Assembly: GCF_000568405.1 (NCBI RefSeq)
Contig: NZ_ARZY01000016.1
Coordinates: 29,863 to 93,862, forward strand
Origin: Catenovulum agarivorans DS-2
GTDB taxonomy: Bacteria > Pseudomonadota > Gammaproteobacteria > Enterobacterales > Alteromonadaceae
Direction of reading: 5' to 3'
DNA: 64,000 nucleotides
Shown here: positions 45,601 through 54,791 of the stretch, piece by piece
Layout: every line of letters begins with the position of its first letter
Numbering within the stretch: position 1 is the stretch's first letter
The notes under the pieces: generated by a model
What the model was told of the DNA's origin: nothing
What the model saw: the letters and a program-made list of their open reading frames with translations, nothing else
Databases searched by the model: none
Made by a program: the position numbers and the translations under genes

Positions 45601-48600
45601 GTTGACATTAGCCCTGTTAATGGCAGTTCCAACATACCCGTGAATGCGGTCATCACCGCAATTTTAAGTGAGCCGATAGACCCAGTTAGCGTGACAGAAG
45701 ACACCATGTATGTAGTTGACCAATCTAGCGGCCAACGCATAGGTGGGGTTATCGATATAGCAGAAAATAATTCAGCTATTTCGTTTATTCCAAATGTACC
45801 TTTATTAGTTGGTCGCCGCCATTATGTCTATCTCACCAGTGGCATTCAAGATACCTTTAACAATCCATTTGTCGGAACCTCGCGTTGGTTTGATACCTCA
45901 TTTGATATAGATGGTAGTGGCCCACAAGTGGTCGCAACCAGTATGCAAGACCAAGCAGACAATATTGCTGTAAATGTGCAACCGGCCGTGCGTTTTAACG
46001 AAGCTGTTAATGCGCTGTATTTATCACAAATACAACTACTTGACTCTGTTGGTGCCGAGGTTGCAGTCAGTCGCAGTTTAAGTAACGACAGACGCCGAGT
46101 TGTCTTGTCTCCCGTGCAAAATCTTAATGCCAATGAAAGTTACGCTTTATGGATAGATGGCGTGCAAGATCTCAGTGGCAACTTATTAGCCAATCCTGTA
46201 GAAATTAACTTTACCACCAGTGATGTTGCCGATACTGAAACGGGTAGTGCCATCCGTTGGAGTATTCCAAACAATACCCGTGGAGTTGCTCGTAACCCAT
46301 TGTTAACGGTTGATTTTTCTGAGGCAATAGACCCAACATCAATTAATAGCAGTAGCTTTTATTTATACGACAGTAGCACCAACTTACCCGTTGCTGGCCA
46401 GCGCATATTAAGCGAAGACGGTCGCAGACTCACTTTTGTGCCCAACCAAGCGTTGCGTGAAGATCATCTATTTTATTTGTATGCTGGATATTCGCCCTAT
46501 CTCCAAGATTTAGCGGGCAATTTAATTGCGCAAAATAACTATCATTATTTTTATACAGGGCATGATTTAGACAATGAAACTGTTGCGGTAGCTGCCAGCA
46601 ACCTAGGCATGGACAATACTCAAGCACCGCTCAATACCCAAGTGGTATTGTATCTAGATCAGATAATTAGTGATAGCTGTCCGCTGGCCGATGCCATTCA
46701 ATTGCAAGCTGGAGAAAACCAAGTTGAGGTTGATAGCTCATTAGCCAATGATCGCCGTACGATCACAATTACCCCACAACAAAACCTCAGCGCCCTAACT
46801 GAATATACTTTAACAGTAGATGGTTTGTGCGATTATGCTGGCAATACATCTGACACTTATCAATTAACCTTTACCACACTAGACGCCGAATCAGCTGATA
46901 GCTCAGGCCCAAGCTTGTTGGATATCAGCCCAGCGCACGCCACTTCAGATATAGATGTGACAACTCAAGTAGTGCTAACCTTTGATGAGCCTGTTGATGT
47001 GCGTTCAGCCCCACCAATTAAAGGGGCGGGTATAACTGTACCTGGCAGTTACCAAGTAGATGGTGCTGTTATCACATTTACCCCAGATATTATGTTACCT
47101 GGCAGCACACGGTTTACTGTTGAGCTTTATTACAATGTAGCAGACTTAGCCGGCAATACCCGTTATAGCGGTACTCGCTATTTTGATACACAAGCGGTTG
47201 AAGACACACAAGTGCCCAGCGTGCTGGCGGTTTCACCTGCTGATATGTCGAGTGATATTCACCCAGCGCAAAACATTGTATTGTCGTTTGACGAACCCGT
47301 GAATATTAATACTTTGAATGCAAACAACTTAGCACTATTTTCTAATGGCACAGTGTTAAGCTCAAATATATTCCGTTCGGCTGATGGTCGTGAAGTGACT
47401 TTATCAGCGTCGCTACCTCATTCTGCAATCGTATCCGTGGTGATGACCGACGGTGTGCAAGATCTAGCTGGCAATGCGATAACGCCATTTGTTAGTTCAT
47501 TCACCACTGGGGTTGCAGATACAGACAATACGCGTCCACGTATTATTGCGCAAACACCCGCCAATGGTTCAAGCGGTTGGACCGACATCAACCAAGTGTA
47601 TTTCTACACTGATGAAGCGGTCGATGAAAGTACCCTAGAAGATGCGTTTAATCTTGCGGAAGACGGTGTGTTAGCCCAAGTTGAAATTGATGTACTCGGT
47701 GATGGCCGTACCATTCGAGTCACCAAAGACAGCATGTTTAACGACAACGCATTAGTTCAATTATATTGGGATAGCAACGTATTAGATTTATCTGGCAATC
47801 CGTTACACGCATACAACTCATACTTTAATACCTCAACTACGACAGATAATTTAGGTATTAGACCAAGAGTTGAATCATACTTCCCGAACAATGGTAGCCG
47901 AGGTACACCACTTAACGCGATATTGTTAACTCGCTTTAGTGAAGAAATGGATTTAACCAGCTTCACTAGTGAAAACGCAATTCTGTACAATGTCACGGAT
48001 AATTGGAGTGTCATGTCACGAACCATTACTTTGGATGAAACTGGCACAATCGCCCAGGTAATCGCTGATGATGGTTTAGTTGCAGACAATCAATATTACT
48101 TATGGTTCTCAACCGCTGTGTTGGATACAGATGGTGATAACTTACAAAGCAACTCTGCTACTTATTTCTACACAGATGCTGACTCAGTCGTTGACGATGC
48201 CCAACCTACCGTCGCGGCAATGAGCCCACCTGACGGCGAAAGCAATGTTGGAACCAATGCTTGGTTTGCCACGCGTTTCAGTGAACAAGTGAATCCATTA
48301 ACCTTCGAAGCAGAAGGGGCAATTAATGTGCAATTTGCTGAGAATAATCAATCAGTGCGTTACACCATGCTGCAGCCACTAGCAAGCGAAAGTGAAGTGA
48401 CCGCTATGAGTCCTGCAATGGCTGATTTAGCTGGCAATATGGCAGTGGGGAGTCAAACACAATTCACAACCACTGCAGGTCCAGACTTTGTTCAACCCGG
48501 TGTGACTGATGTAACTGTGTCGAATAATCAGCAAAATGTAGCGCTAAATAGTGCATTTGAATGGACCTTTAGTGAGCCTATCGACCCTATTAGTGTAACA

Positions 48601-51600
48601 AGCTCAGGTGTGTATATTTACGACAATGTAGCTAGGGTCAATATTGCTAGCAGCTTTGAATTATCAGCTGATGGTAAACGATTAATCTTAATGCCTGATC
48701 AAGCTTTATTAGCCGGCCGACAATATTATATTTACGCTTACTATATGCGTGATCTCGCGGGTAACAACCTAGGTAATCATTATCGATACTTCACCACAGG
48801 TTATGCCGAAGACGTTGTTGCACCAGAAGTTGTGCAAACCAGCATAGTGGATGGTCAAACCGAGCTTCCAACCAATGTTAGGTTAAATGTACGCTTTAAC
48901 GAAATGCTTAATCCACTTGATTTGGATGGCATTGTTTTAACTGACTCGACAGGTCAAGTTGTACCGACTGATATCAGCTTAAATCGCGGTCGTCGCCTAG
49001 TCAGCTTGGTGCCTCGGCAGTTGTTGGCACCTATGCAAAATTACTTGTTAACCATAGAGGGGGTTTCTGATTTAAGTAATAATCAGCAAAGCGACTCACT
49101 AATGCTTAACTTTACCACAGGCGCAACGGTCGATTTAACGGCTGGTAGTGTAGTGCGCTGGAGCATTCCAAATAATTCGCGAGATGTTGCCCTGAATGCG
49201 AATCTTGAAGTGCACTTTAGTGAAGCTGTCGACCGAGCCACCATTGATAGCGATAGCTTCTATCTATATGACAACGACGCACGTATTAAAGTCGCAGGCG
49301 CGTGGACATTATCGGCTGATGGGTTAACCTTGAATTTTGTACCCGATGAGCCACTTAGAGCTAACCATTTACATTATTTGTATGTCGGTTATTCACCGTA
49401 TTTGCATGACTATGCCGGCAATCGTATTGCGCAGAATAACTATCATTATTTCTACACAACCGATAGTACAGACGAAGTGGCCCCTAGCGTTGCACAAATA
49501 AGTGTCGTGGAAGGCGATACAGATGTCCCAGTCAATGGTCGGGTCGTCATAGTGTTATCTGAACGACTTAGTGATACTTGTCAAATATCGCCAGCCTTTA
49601 GTTTGACCGCAGGTGGTGAGATTGTTGATATTCAAGTGAGCATGGAAAATGATAGACGAACACTGACTATTCAAGGCCAACAAAACTTACAACCAGCAAC
49701 AGAATATCAATTGGCGGTTGATGGTATTTGTGACTATTCAGGCAATGAGCTGGCGCAAACCTTAGTTAACTTTACCACTTTGGCCAGTAGTGATGCTGAC
49801 AGCTCCGGCCCGAACTTATCGACTATTGCGCCGATCCATCAAGCAACTGATGTTGAAGTCGAATTAGCTGAAATAGTGATGACTTTTGATGAAGCGATTG
49901 ATGCGCGTAGTCGTCCGCCAGTTAAAGGCGCAGGTGTAACAGTTCCTGGCCAATATACAGTAGTGGACAATGTTATTACCTTTGTGCCAGCGATTACCTT
50001 AGCAGGCAATACTCGTTATACCATTGAGCTGTATTACAATGTACCGGATTTGGCGGGTAATACTCGATATTTAGGTACACGCTACTTTAATACCCAAGAA
50101 TCGGCCGACTCTATTGCGCCGACCATTAGTGCGGTATCACCAGCAGCCGACAGTGTTGATGTTAACCCATCGCACAGTGTGGTACTAAGCTTTAGCGAAC
50201 CTATGCTTTCAAGCAGTATCAATAATCAAAATATTGCGCTGTATGCTAACGGCGCGGTAATTAAACCGAATGTCTTCCGTTCAGCTGATGGTCGTGATGT
50301 CACAGTTTCTGCATCTTTACCGCATTCAAGCGTTGTCAGTTTAGTCGTGACCGAAAACGTGCAGGATCTTGCGGGCAATGCAGTTGAACCCTTTATTAGC
50401 TCGTTTACAACGGGGACTGTGAGCAATGATGTCACTCGCCCAAGTATCGTGACACAAATTCCAGCCAATGGCAGTTCCAACTGGATTGGTTTAGAAGAAA
50501 TTACTTTATATGCATCTGAACCGCTGACGTTAGCCAGTTTAGATGCAGCAATTAAGGTCACAGATGATGGGGTTGTTATTCCTGTTGATGTCGCGTTGAT
50601 GGGGGATGGTCGTACAATTCGAGTTACACCAACCGACGGTGACTTCCCTGATTCTAGCCGCATTAGTTTGTATCTTGACAGCTCAGTAGTCGATTCAACG
50701 GGCAATGCTCTGCAAACCTACAATAGTTATGTTAATACCAGTGCATCATCTGACGGTGTTGGTGCACAGCCTACAGTTGTTGCTTATCACCCTGTAAACA
50801 ATACCGCAGGGGTTCCATTAAATGCGGTGTTAACCGCTCAGTTTACAGAGCCGTTGGATAGCAGTACTTTTGGTTCTGAAACCATTATTTTATATGACGT
50901 AACAGATAATTGGGCTGTATTGGCCAGCAGTGCCGAACTAGACGAAACAGGGACAATTATTAAAGTAACCCCTGACCAAGCTTTAGTTGCCGATAACCAA
51001 TATTATGTGTGGTACTCAAACGCGATTAAAGATACAGATGGTGATAATTTACGCACCAATTATGCGACTTATTTCAACACCGCAACCGATGCGGTAGCGG
51101 ATGATAGACAACCCATGATTAGCAGTTTCAGCCCGCCAGAGCAACAAGCTGGGGTTGGAGTTAACACTTTGTTTGCGGTGCGCTTTGATGAACCTATGAA
51201 TCCACTAACGTTTGATTATGCCGACGGCGCTAATATCAATGTGCAGTTTAGTGAAAACAATCAAGTCGTGATTTATCGCAAACTGACACCACTACCTTCT
51301 GAAGCTGAACATACAGAAACGTTTGCTGGTATGTTGGATATGGCTGAAAACCTGGTAGTCGCAGACTCAACAACCTTTACCACTTTAGCTGGGCCAGACT
51401 TTGTTCGACCTGAGTTAGTCGATGTAGCTTACAGTAATAACCAACAAGGTGTGGCAACCAACCCTGTAGTTGAATGGATATTTAGCGAACCGATAGATCC
51501 CGTTAGCGTAACCAGCTCGGGCGTGTATTTCTACAATAATACCACTCTAGAAACCATTGCATCTAGCTCACAATTGTCGGCTGATGGCATGCGGCTAACA

Positions 51601-53022
51601 ACGGTCGCGGATGAAGCACTAGAGACCGCCAGCCAATATTATGTTTATGCTTATTATATGCGTGATTTAAGCGGTAATACGCTTGGCAACCATTATCGTT
51701 ACTTCACCACAGGAGCAGCATCGGATGATAGCGCACCAACGGTTGTCAGTACCAGTGTGACAGATGGGCAAACTGGTATTCCTGTTAACTTGCGTTTCAA
51801 TGTGCGTTTTAGTGAATCACTCAATCCACTGATTGATAATGGTGTGAGTTTACAAACGGCGTTAGGCGTCGATATACCTGTTAACCTGTCATTATCACGA
51901 GGCCGCACCTTATTGACCATAGTGCCCAAACAATTGTTAGTCGCTGAAACCGACTATACTTTGACAGTTTCAGGCCTAAAAGACGTTAGTGGCAATGCAA
52001 TGGCGACAGATTTGGTGATTGATTTTACCACCAGTGATACCGCTGATTTTACTAGCAGCGGTGTTGCCCACTGGAGTATACCTAACAACAACACCAGAGG
52101 TGTGGCATTAAACCCCTTGTTGCAAGTGCATTTCTCAGAGCGGGTGGACAAAACGACAATCGACGGCAGTACCTTTTACCTCTACGACAATACCGATAGA
52201 GTCTCAATAGCCAGTAGTTGGGATTTGTCAGCAGATGGCACAACTTTGACGTTAACACCTGATGCACTCTTAACCGCTGAGCATACGTATTATTTGTATG
52301 TGGGTTATAGCCCTTATCTAACCGATTTATCGGGCAATCGAATTGCACAAAATAACTATAAATATTTTGTCACAGGCACAGATACCGAAGCAGATGAAAC
52401 TGCACCTGAGGTTAGCCTCAGCAATATTGCCACTGGCGAAACGGATATGCCGATAAATGGCCAATTGGTTTTGGAAATGTCAGAGCCATTAAGCGGCGCA
52501 TGTATTTTGGCCGATGGTGTTGAACTAACATCAGCGGGGGTAGATATTCCCACAACACTCAATTTAGCCAATGGCCGCAATATATTAACGGTTAAAGCTG
52601 CCGCAGGATTTAGCACAGAAACCAGCTATCAGTTGGCGTTAACCGATGTTTGTGACTACGCGGGAAATAAACTGACCGACTATACTTTAAATTTCACCAC
52701 CAATGCGAACGCCAGTAATGATAGCTCAGGGCCAGCATTACAAACTATGACACCAGAGCACAACAGCTCGGATGTTGCAGTAACGAGCAATATAGTGTTG
52801 GATTATGATGAAACGCTCGATTTGCGTTCTGCACCTGTACTCAAACAAGGTGGCGATGTGGTTGCGGTAAGTTACACAGTTAATGGCAGTCAAATTAGCA
52901 TAGACCCAAATGAAGATCTGCAGGCAGGTACCCAATATACGTTAGAGCTTTATTACAACGTGCCAGATTTAGTCGGCAACACCCGATATGGCGGCACACG
53001 AACCTTTACCACGGCAGAATAA
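42691..53022 (+). CDS. Giant secreted protein with 24 tandem SbsA-type Ig domains
   Basis: A 3443-residue exported protein (signal peptide to about residue 27, ATKA|EE). In order: Big_2-like Ig (about 110-192), TSP3-like Ca loops (193-290), a second Big_2-like domain, an LVIVD-type beta-propeller (about 400-693: AGLHIVDTSDKQNP, AGLDIINIADVSQP), an Ig domain (700-783), more TSP3 loops (785-858), then 24 SbsA/Big_5 Ig domains of about 107 residues to the very end. There is no visible anchor, RTX, T9SS or LPXTG-like signal. The domains follow a nine-type order repeated 2.5 times. Likely a long surface fibre or adhesin. ATG 42691 gives the signal peptide; its ribosome site is weak. Confidence 0.8.
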   Translation: MKNLIQTGRILLTACFLSSALVTATKAEELDENCVVNILNRTIQVAEDGGWSLPNVPSNQGAVRARATCVGEEGATLSGQSGYFNLLTNGITRVGEIQFVEQEPVPVRISFLTTIQISLTALGQTYQLDVTAEYPGGLVDNVTAATSGINYTSSNSAVASVNANGLISAVGSGNALITASKDGQVATRLVRVSFTGDQDGDGLPDDYESANGLDPNDPADAFEDRDNDGLSALDEYLAGTEIDLADTDGDGIDDGEELIEGEDGFITNALLADSDSDGLSDFVEVTLGSSPTDSSDADYQNAITAISVVPDNVVMTFNGIDSEVSTQLTVTATVLDGTTLDVTAKSNGTSYQSSDLATVSFGITDGQIFGGAEGNATVTVSLFELTAEVPVTVESFQPAGISTLSFSGTAYDNDVQGDYVYIAAGSAGLHIVDTSDKQNPEIVSTLVTSGTARDVKVVGQYAYVAVGNAGLDIINIADVSQPALVSNIVSNGMAVDLAAQNSHIFVANDSGGFEIFNVEDVSAPFSVAKLDNLGRIISVDVSNDRAVVANSSAVILLDISDLSSPMRLGSINIGNIRAVVIDGDYAYVACYTCGYKVINLSDPMRPTIVGGDTRFYPSDVELTNGFAFFSDILFVNAVPFVNIADPENSLFQGVIDIRQFGDRDANSLSIDAGFVYSTATNRLYISQYRILNDNQGVAPTVEVISPPDGDVVVEGSRILVRAEASDDVAVATVQIRVNGILVASDTTRPYEVPITVPAGITSMNILVEGVDFGNNVGDDLALLTVEPDEDGDGLGDNEEVFTWNTDPENPDSDDDGLPDGLEVELATDPLDLDSDDDQRTDGDEVAAGTDPLNPDVTPPEVSSIDPAHEATDICENSNISVIFNEAVLRRSLTDQSIKLIAEDTTVLTGVQSLTTSNTELIFNPTELLADNSVYTIEVSGVRDEAGNPLAETFTSTFTTGNCVDEERPTLVDISPVNGSSNIPVNAVITAILSEPIDPVSVTEDTMYVVDQSSGQRIGGVIDIAENNSAISFIPNVPLLVGRRHYVYLTSGIQDTFNNPFVGTSRWFDTSFDIDGSGPQVVATSMQDQADNIAVNVQPAVRFNEAVNALYLSQIQLLDSVGAEVAVSRSLSNDRRRVVLSPVQNLNANESYALWIDGVQDLSGNLLANPVEINFTTSDVADTETGSAIRWSIPNNTRGVARNPLLTVDFSEAIDPTSINSSSFYLYDSSTNLPVAGQRILSEDGRRLTFVPNQALREDHLFYLYAGYSPYLQDLAGNLIAQNNYHYFYTGHDLDNETVAVAASNLGMDNTQAPLNTQVVLYLDQIISDSCPLADAIQLQAGENQVEVDSSLANDRRTITITPQQNLSALTEYTLTVDGLCDYAGNTSDTYQLTFTTLDAESADSSGPSLLDISPAHATSDIDVTTQVVLTFDEPVDVRSAPPIKGAGITVPGSYQVDGAVITFTPDIMLPGSTRFTVELYYNVADLAGNTRYSGTRYFDTQAVEDTQVPSVLAVSPADMSSDIHPAQNIVLSFDEPVNINTLNANNLALFSNGTVLSSNIFRSADGREVTLSASLPHSAIVSVVMTDGVQDLAGNAITPFVSSFTTGVADTDNTRPRIIAQTPANGSSGWTDINQVYFYTDEAVDESTLEDAFNLAEDGVLAQVEIDVLGDGRTIRVTKDSMFNDNALVQLYWDSNVLDLSGNPLHAYNSYFNTSTTTDNLGIRPRVESYFPNNGSRGTPLNAILLTRFSEEMDLTSFTSENAILYNVTDNWSVMSRTITLDETGTIAQVIADDGLVADNQYYLWFSTAVLDTDGDNLQSNSATYFYTDADSVVDDAQPTVAAMSPPDGESNVGTNAWFATRFSEQVNPLTFEAEGAINVQFAENNQSVRYTMLQPLASESEVTAMSPAMADLAGNMAVGSQTQFTTTAGPDFVQPGVTDVTVSNNQQNVALNSAFEWTFSEPIDPISVTSSGVYIYDNVARVNIASSFELSADGKRLILMPDQALLAGRQYYIYAYYMRDLAGNNLGNHYRYFTTGYAEDVVAPEVVQTSIVDGQTELPTNVRLNVRFNEMLNPLDLDGIVLTDSTGQVVPTDISLNRGRRLVSLVPRQLLAPMQNYLLTIEGVSDLSNNQQSDSLMLNFTTGATVDLTAGSVVRWSIPNNSRDVALNANLEVHFSEAVDRATIDSDSFYLYDNDARIKVAGAWTLSADGLTLNFVPDEPLRANHLHYLYVGYSPYLHDYAGNRIAQNNYHYFYTTDSTDEVAPSVAQISVVEGDTDVPVNGRVVIVLSERLSDTCQISPAFSLTAGGEIVDIQVSMENDRRTLTIQGQQNLQPATEYQLAVDGICDYSGNELAQTLVNFTTLASSDADSSGPNLSTIAPIHQATDVEVELAEIVMTFDEAIDARSRPPVKGAGVTVPGQYTVVDNVITFVPAITLAGNTRYTIELYYNVPDLAGNTRYLGTRYFNTQESADSIAPTISAVSPAADSVDVNPSHSVVLSFSEPMLSSSINNQNIALYANGAVIKPNVFRSADGRDVTVSASLPHSSVVSLVVTENVQDLAGNAVEPFISSFTTGTVSNDVTRPSIVTQIPANGSSNWIGLEEITLYASEPLTLASLDAAIKVTDDGVVIPVDVALMGDGRTIRVTPTDGDFPDSSRISLYLDSSVVDSTGNALQTYNSYVNTSASSDGVGAQPTVVAYHPVNNTAGVPLNAVLTAQFTEPLDSSTFGSETIILYDVTDNWAVLASSAELDETGTIIKVTPDQALVADNQYYVWYSNAIKDTDGDNLRTNYATYFNTATDAVADDRQPMISSFSPPEQQAGVGVNTLFAVRFDEPMNPLTFDYADGANINVQFSENNQVVIYRKLTPLPSEAEHTETFAGMLDMAENLVVADSTTFTTLAGPDFVRPELVDVAYSNNQQGVATNPVVEWIFSEPIDPVSVTSSGVYFYNNTTLETIASSSQLSADGMRLTTVADEALETASQYYVYAYYMRDLSGNTLGNHYRYFTTGAASDDSAPTVVSTSVTDGQTGIPVNLRFNVRFSESLNPLIDNGVSLQTALGVDIPVNLSLSRGRTLLTIVPKQLLVAETDYTLTVSGLKDVSGNAMATDLVIDFTTSDTADFTSSGVAHWSIPNNNTRGVALNPLLQVHFSERVDKTTIDGSTFYLYDNTDRVSIASSWDLSADGTTLTLTPDALLTAEHTYYLYVGYSPYLTDLSGNRIAQNNYKYFVTGTDTEADETAPEVSLSNIATGETDMPINGQLVLEMSEPLSGACILADGVELTSAGVDIPTTLNLANGRNILTVKAAAGFSTETSYQLALTDVCDYAGNKLTDYTLNFTTNANASNDSSGPALQTMTPEHNSSDVAVTSNIVLDYDETLDLRSAPVLKQGGDVVAVSYTVNGSQISIDPNEDLQAGTQYTLELYYNVPDLVGNTRYGGTRTFTTAE
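45583..53019 (+). repeat. Nine-domain super-repeat within the giant Ig protein
   Basis: Ig domains 2-10, 11-19 and 20-24 follow the same order of nine distinguishable types (the last block stops after five). Block starts are near 45583, 48481 and 51394, a period of about 2.9 kb. Diagnostic types: RWSIPNN (c), a Cys-pair domain ending CDYAGN or CDYSGN (d), and the SSGP...KGAG domain (e). The DNA has diverged while protein types persist, so the duplication is old. Confidence 0.85.
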
Positions 53023-53044
53023 ACCTAAGGAATATGTGATTAAT

Positions 53045-53467
53045 ATGAAAAAGTTAAAAGCAATATTCATAGTGATAATGGGCGCATGTGTTAGCCTGTT
53101 GCTCTACCAATTATGGCCGAATGATCCAACTACGGAGCAAGGCTCGCCTGTTACTAACAAACAGCTTGAACCAGCAGCAACGCCTGAGATTGAGCGGTTG
53201 CCAACACAACAAGTTCAACAAGCACAGCAAAGTGATACTCATTCGGCGAGCGATACAATGTTGAAACAACAAGCCGCAGCAAAACAAGCGGAAATTGAAG
53301 TGTTAATGGCTGAGTTAGATTCAAACTTGTCCGATAAATATAAAAAGCAGCAAATAGAACAACAACTTCATCAAAAACTGGCAGAGTATAATGAACTTGT
53401 ATTACCAATTGCTTTGCAGCAAATGCAACAGCGCAATGAGCAAAACAATATTCAGCAGGCTAATTAG
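53045..53467 (+). CDS. Short membrane-anchored Gln-rich coiled-coil protein
   Basis: A 140-residue protein with an N-terminal signal anchor (MKKLKAIFIVIMGACVSLLLYQLW), then a Thr/Pro/Gln-rich linker and a coiled coil (about 75-135) rich in Gln, Glu and Leu. The function is unknown. AAGGA (53027-53031) is closer to an in-frame GTG at 53036, which would add three residues; ATG 53045 is given as the conventional start. The next gene starts inside its 3' end, so they are coupled. The topology suggests a periplasmic spacer or assembly partner of the giant proteins. Confidence 0.6.
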   Translation: MKKLKAIFIVIMGACVSLLLYQLWPNDPTTEQGSPVTNKQLEPAATPEIERLPTQQVQQAQQSDTHSASDTMLKQQAAAKQAEIEVLMAELDSNLSDKYKKQQIEQQLHQKLAEYNELVLPIALQQMQQRNEQNNIQQAN

Positions 53468-54290
53468 CTGGCTTACAGTTATGTTATTGCTGGTGGCTTG
53501 GTATACACCAGCGCGTGCGCAGCAGGTTATGCCAATACCAGACCCAATTGCCGATCAAGCATTTTTGCTAAATGGCTGGCGCGCTGATCGGCCTAACTTA
53601 CTCGTATTTAAAGACCCATTTTGCCCATACTGTATTAAGGTGATCCCAAAACTCGATAAGTTAGTTGGATACAATATTTATCTATTTTGGGCACCAATTT
53701 TAGGCTCTGCTAGCAAACAGCGAAGTAGTGAGTTTTTCCAATGCCAACGGCCAGTGAGTGAAGCGATATTAGCCGCAGTTGAACAGCGGCAAAAACCACA
53801 GTGTAATGGCGCTTTACGCAGTGATTTAATGGCGCAAAATACCCAATATGTCGATGCCTATCAAATTAACTCGGTACCGAGTTTTTATTTGCAAGGTCAA
53901 AAGGTCGCTTTGGCGCAATTGCTAAAATATCAACAATCGACTGCTGCTAGTGTATTTGGGGTTAAACCCGACTGGCAACGTTTTACCCAGCTGCAGCAAC
54001 TACCAGCTTGGCAAGCGAAAAATCTAATATTGTTAATCGCCGAACAAGATGCTGGCAAAACCACTGAATTACTAAAACGATACCAGCCAGAATACGTCAT
54101 TGCCGATACCAGTGTACTGGTGAAAAACCCTCAGTTGTTAGGATGCCGTCAAAGTACAGATGAGTGTTTTCAGCAGAAAATTCAGCAATATCAAACACAA
54201 CAACAATTATTTATGCTGATGTTTGCGGATAGTTTGCATTTATCACGTAGCTCAGTCATTGAGCGCAATGGTACACATATGTATTTATAG
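53436..54290 (+). CDS. DsbC-like periplasmic thiol-disulfide protein
   Basis: A 284-residue exported protein (signal peptide ending PARA|QQ) with a thioredoxin-fold active site FKDPFCPYCIKVIPKLD and the cis-Pro segment INSVPSFYLQGQ, as in DsbC/DsbG-type isomerases, but without their N-terminal dimerisation domain. Further cysteines occur at EFFQCQRP, PQCNGAL and GCRQSTDEC. It is the last gene of the surface-protein operon and overlaps the previous gene by 32 bp. Its position suggests disulfide formation or correction in the Cys-rich lipoprotein and the Cys-paired Ig domains, an inference from context. Confidence 0.78.
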   Translation: MSKTIFSRLISWLTVMLLLVAWYTPARAQQVMPIPDPIADQAFLLNGWRADRPNLLVFKDPFCPYCIKVIPKLDKLVGYNIYLFWAPILGSASKQRSSEFFQCQRPVSEAILAAVEQRQKPQCNGALRSDLMAQNTQYVDAYQINSVPSFYLQGQKVALAQLLKYQQSTAASVFGVKPDWQRFTQLQQLPAWQAKNLILLIAEQDAGKTTELLKRYQPEYVIADTSVLVKNPQLLGCRQSTDECFQQKIQQYQTQQQLFMLMFADSLHLSRSSVIERNGTHMYL

Positions 54291-54312
54291 CTGAGCACAT
54301 TTAAGTTCGCTC

Positions 54313-54333
54313 AAAGCAAACCTTGCTTTTTAT
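54313..54333 (+). terminator. Probable terminator of the surface-protein operon
   Basis: AAAGCAA (54313-54319) pairs with TTGCTTT (54323-54329) around a 3-base loop, followed by TTAT, 22 bp after the DsbC-like gene. Orientation and position fit a Rho-independent terminator for the rightward operon. Confidence 0.6.
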
Positions 54334-54435
54334 CAATCACCAATTCGGCCTAAGATTAGGTTTCTAACCATTTATATTATGTGTTTAAATCACATAGCTA
54401 GGTGCTCTGAATGTGATGATTTTGCTTGTGATGAG

Positions 54436-54739
54436 TTATAGAAAATTTCTGACAATTCGTTGATCTAAACACGAGCGTAAAAATACATTCATCATAAAAC
54501 GACCTGTACGTTTGTTGACGTCCCAAAAAAATTGGGCGCGTGCCATTTGTAAAAAAGCAACAATGGCTTGGTCGTATATATCACAGTACTGTTCAACAAG
54601 ATTTTGAATTTCTGACCAATGCGCTTCCAACAAGGTTAACTGCGTCATAGACCAAAGCTGTCAGATCACGTTTCGCTAGTTGAATCGCGAGAGGTTTATT
54701 AGGTGTCATTTGCCAATGTGATTCTTGAAAATTTGCCAT
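54436..54739 (-). pseudogene. Broken remnant of a Fic-family gene
   Basis: From the ATG at 54737-54739 one frame reads MANFQESHWQMTPNKPLA then RDLTALVYDAVNL, the N-terminal part of Fic proteins. A second frame (54648-54436) then gives AQFFWDVNKRTGRFMMN, the Fic active-site region without its leading His. The central part expected between them is missing, the frame changes, and a stop soon follows the motif. Fic proteins transfer AMP or related groups to target proteins; this copy should be inactive. Confidence 0.7.
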
Positions 54740-54791
54740 GTAAGTTCATATTTACTTAAAATAACGCCGATAAGTATACACCTAATTTTTA

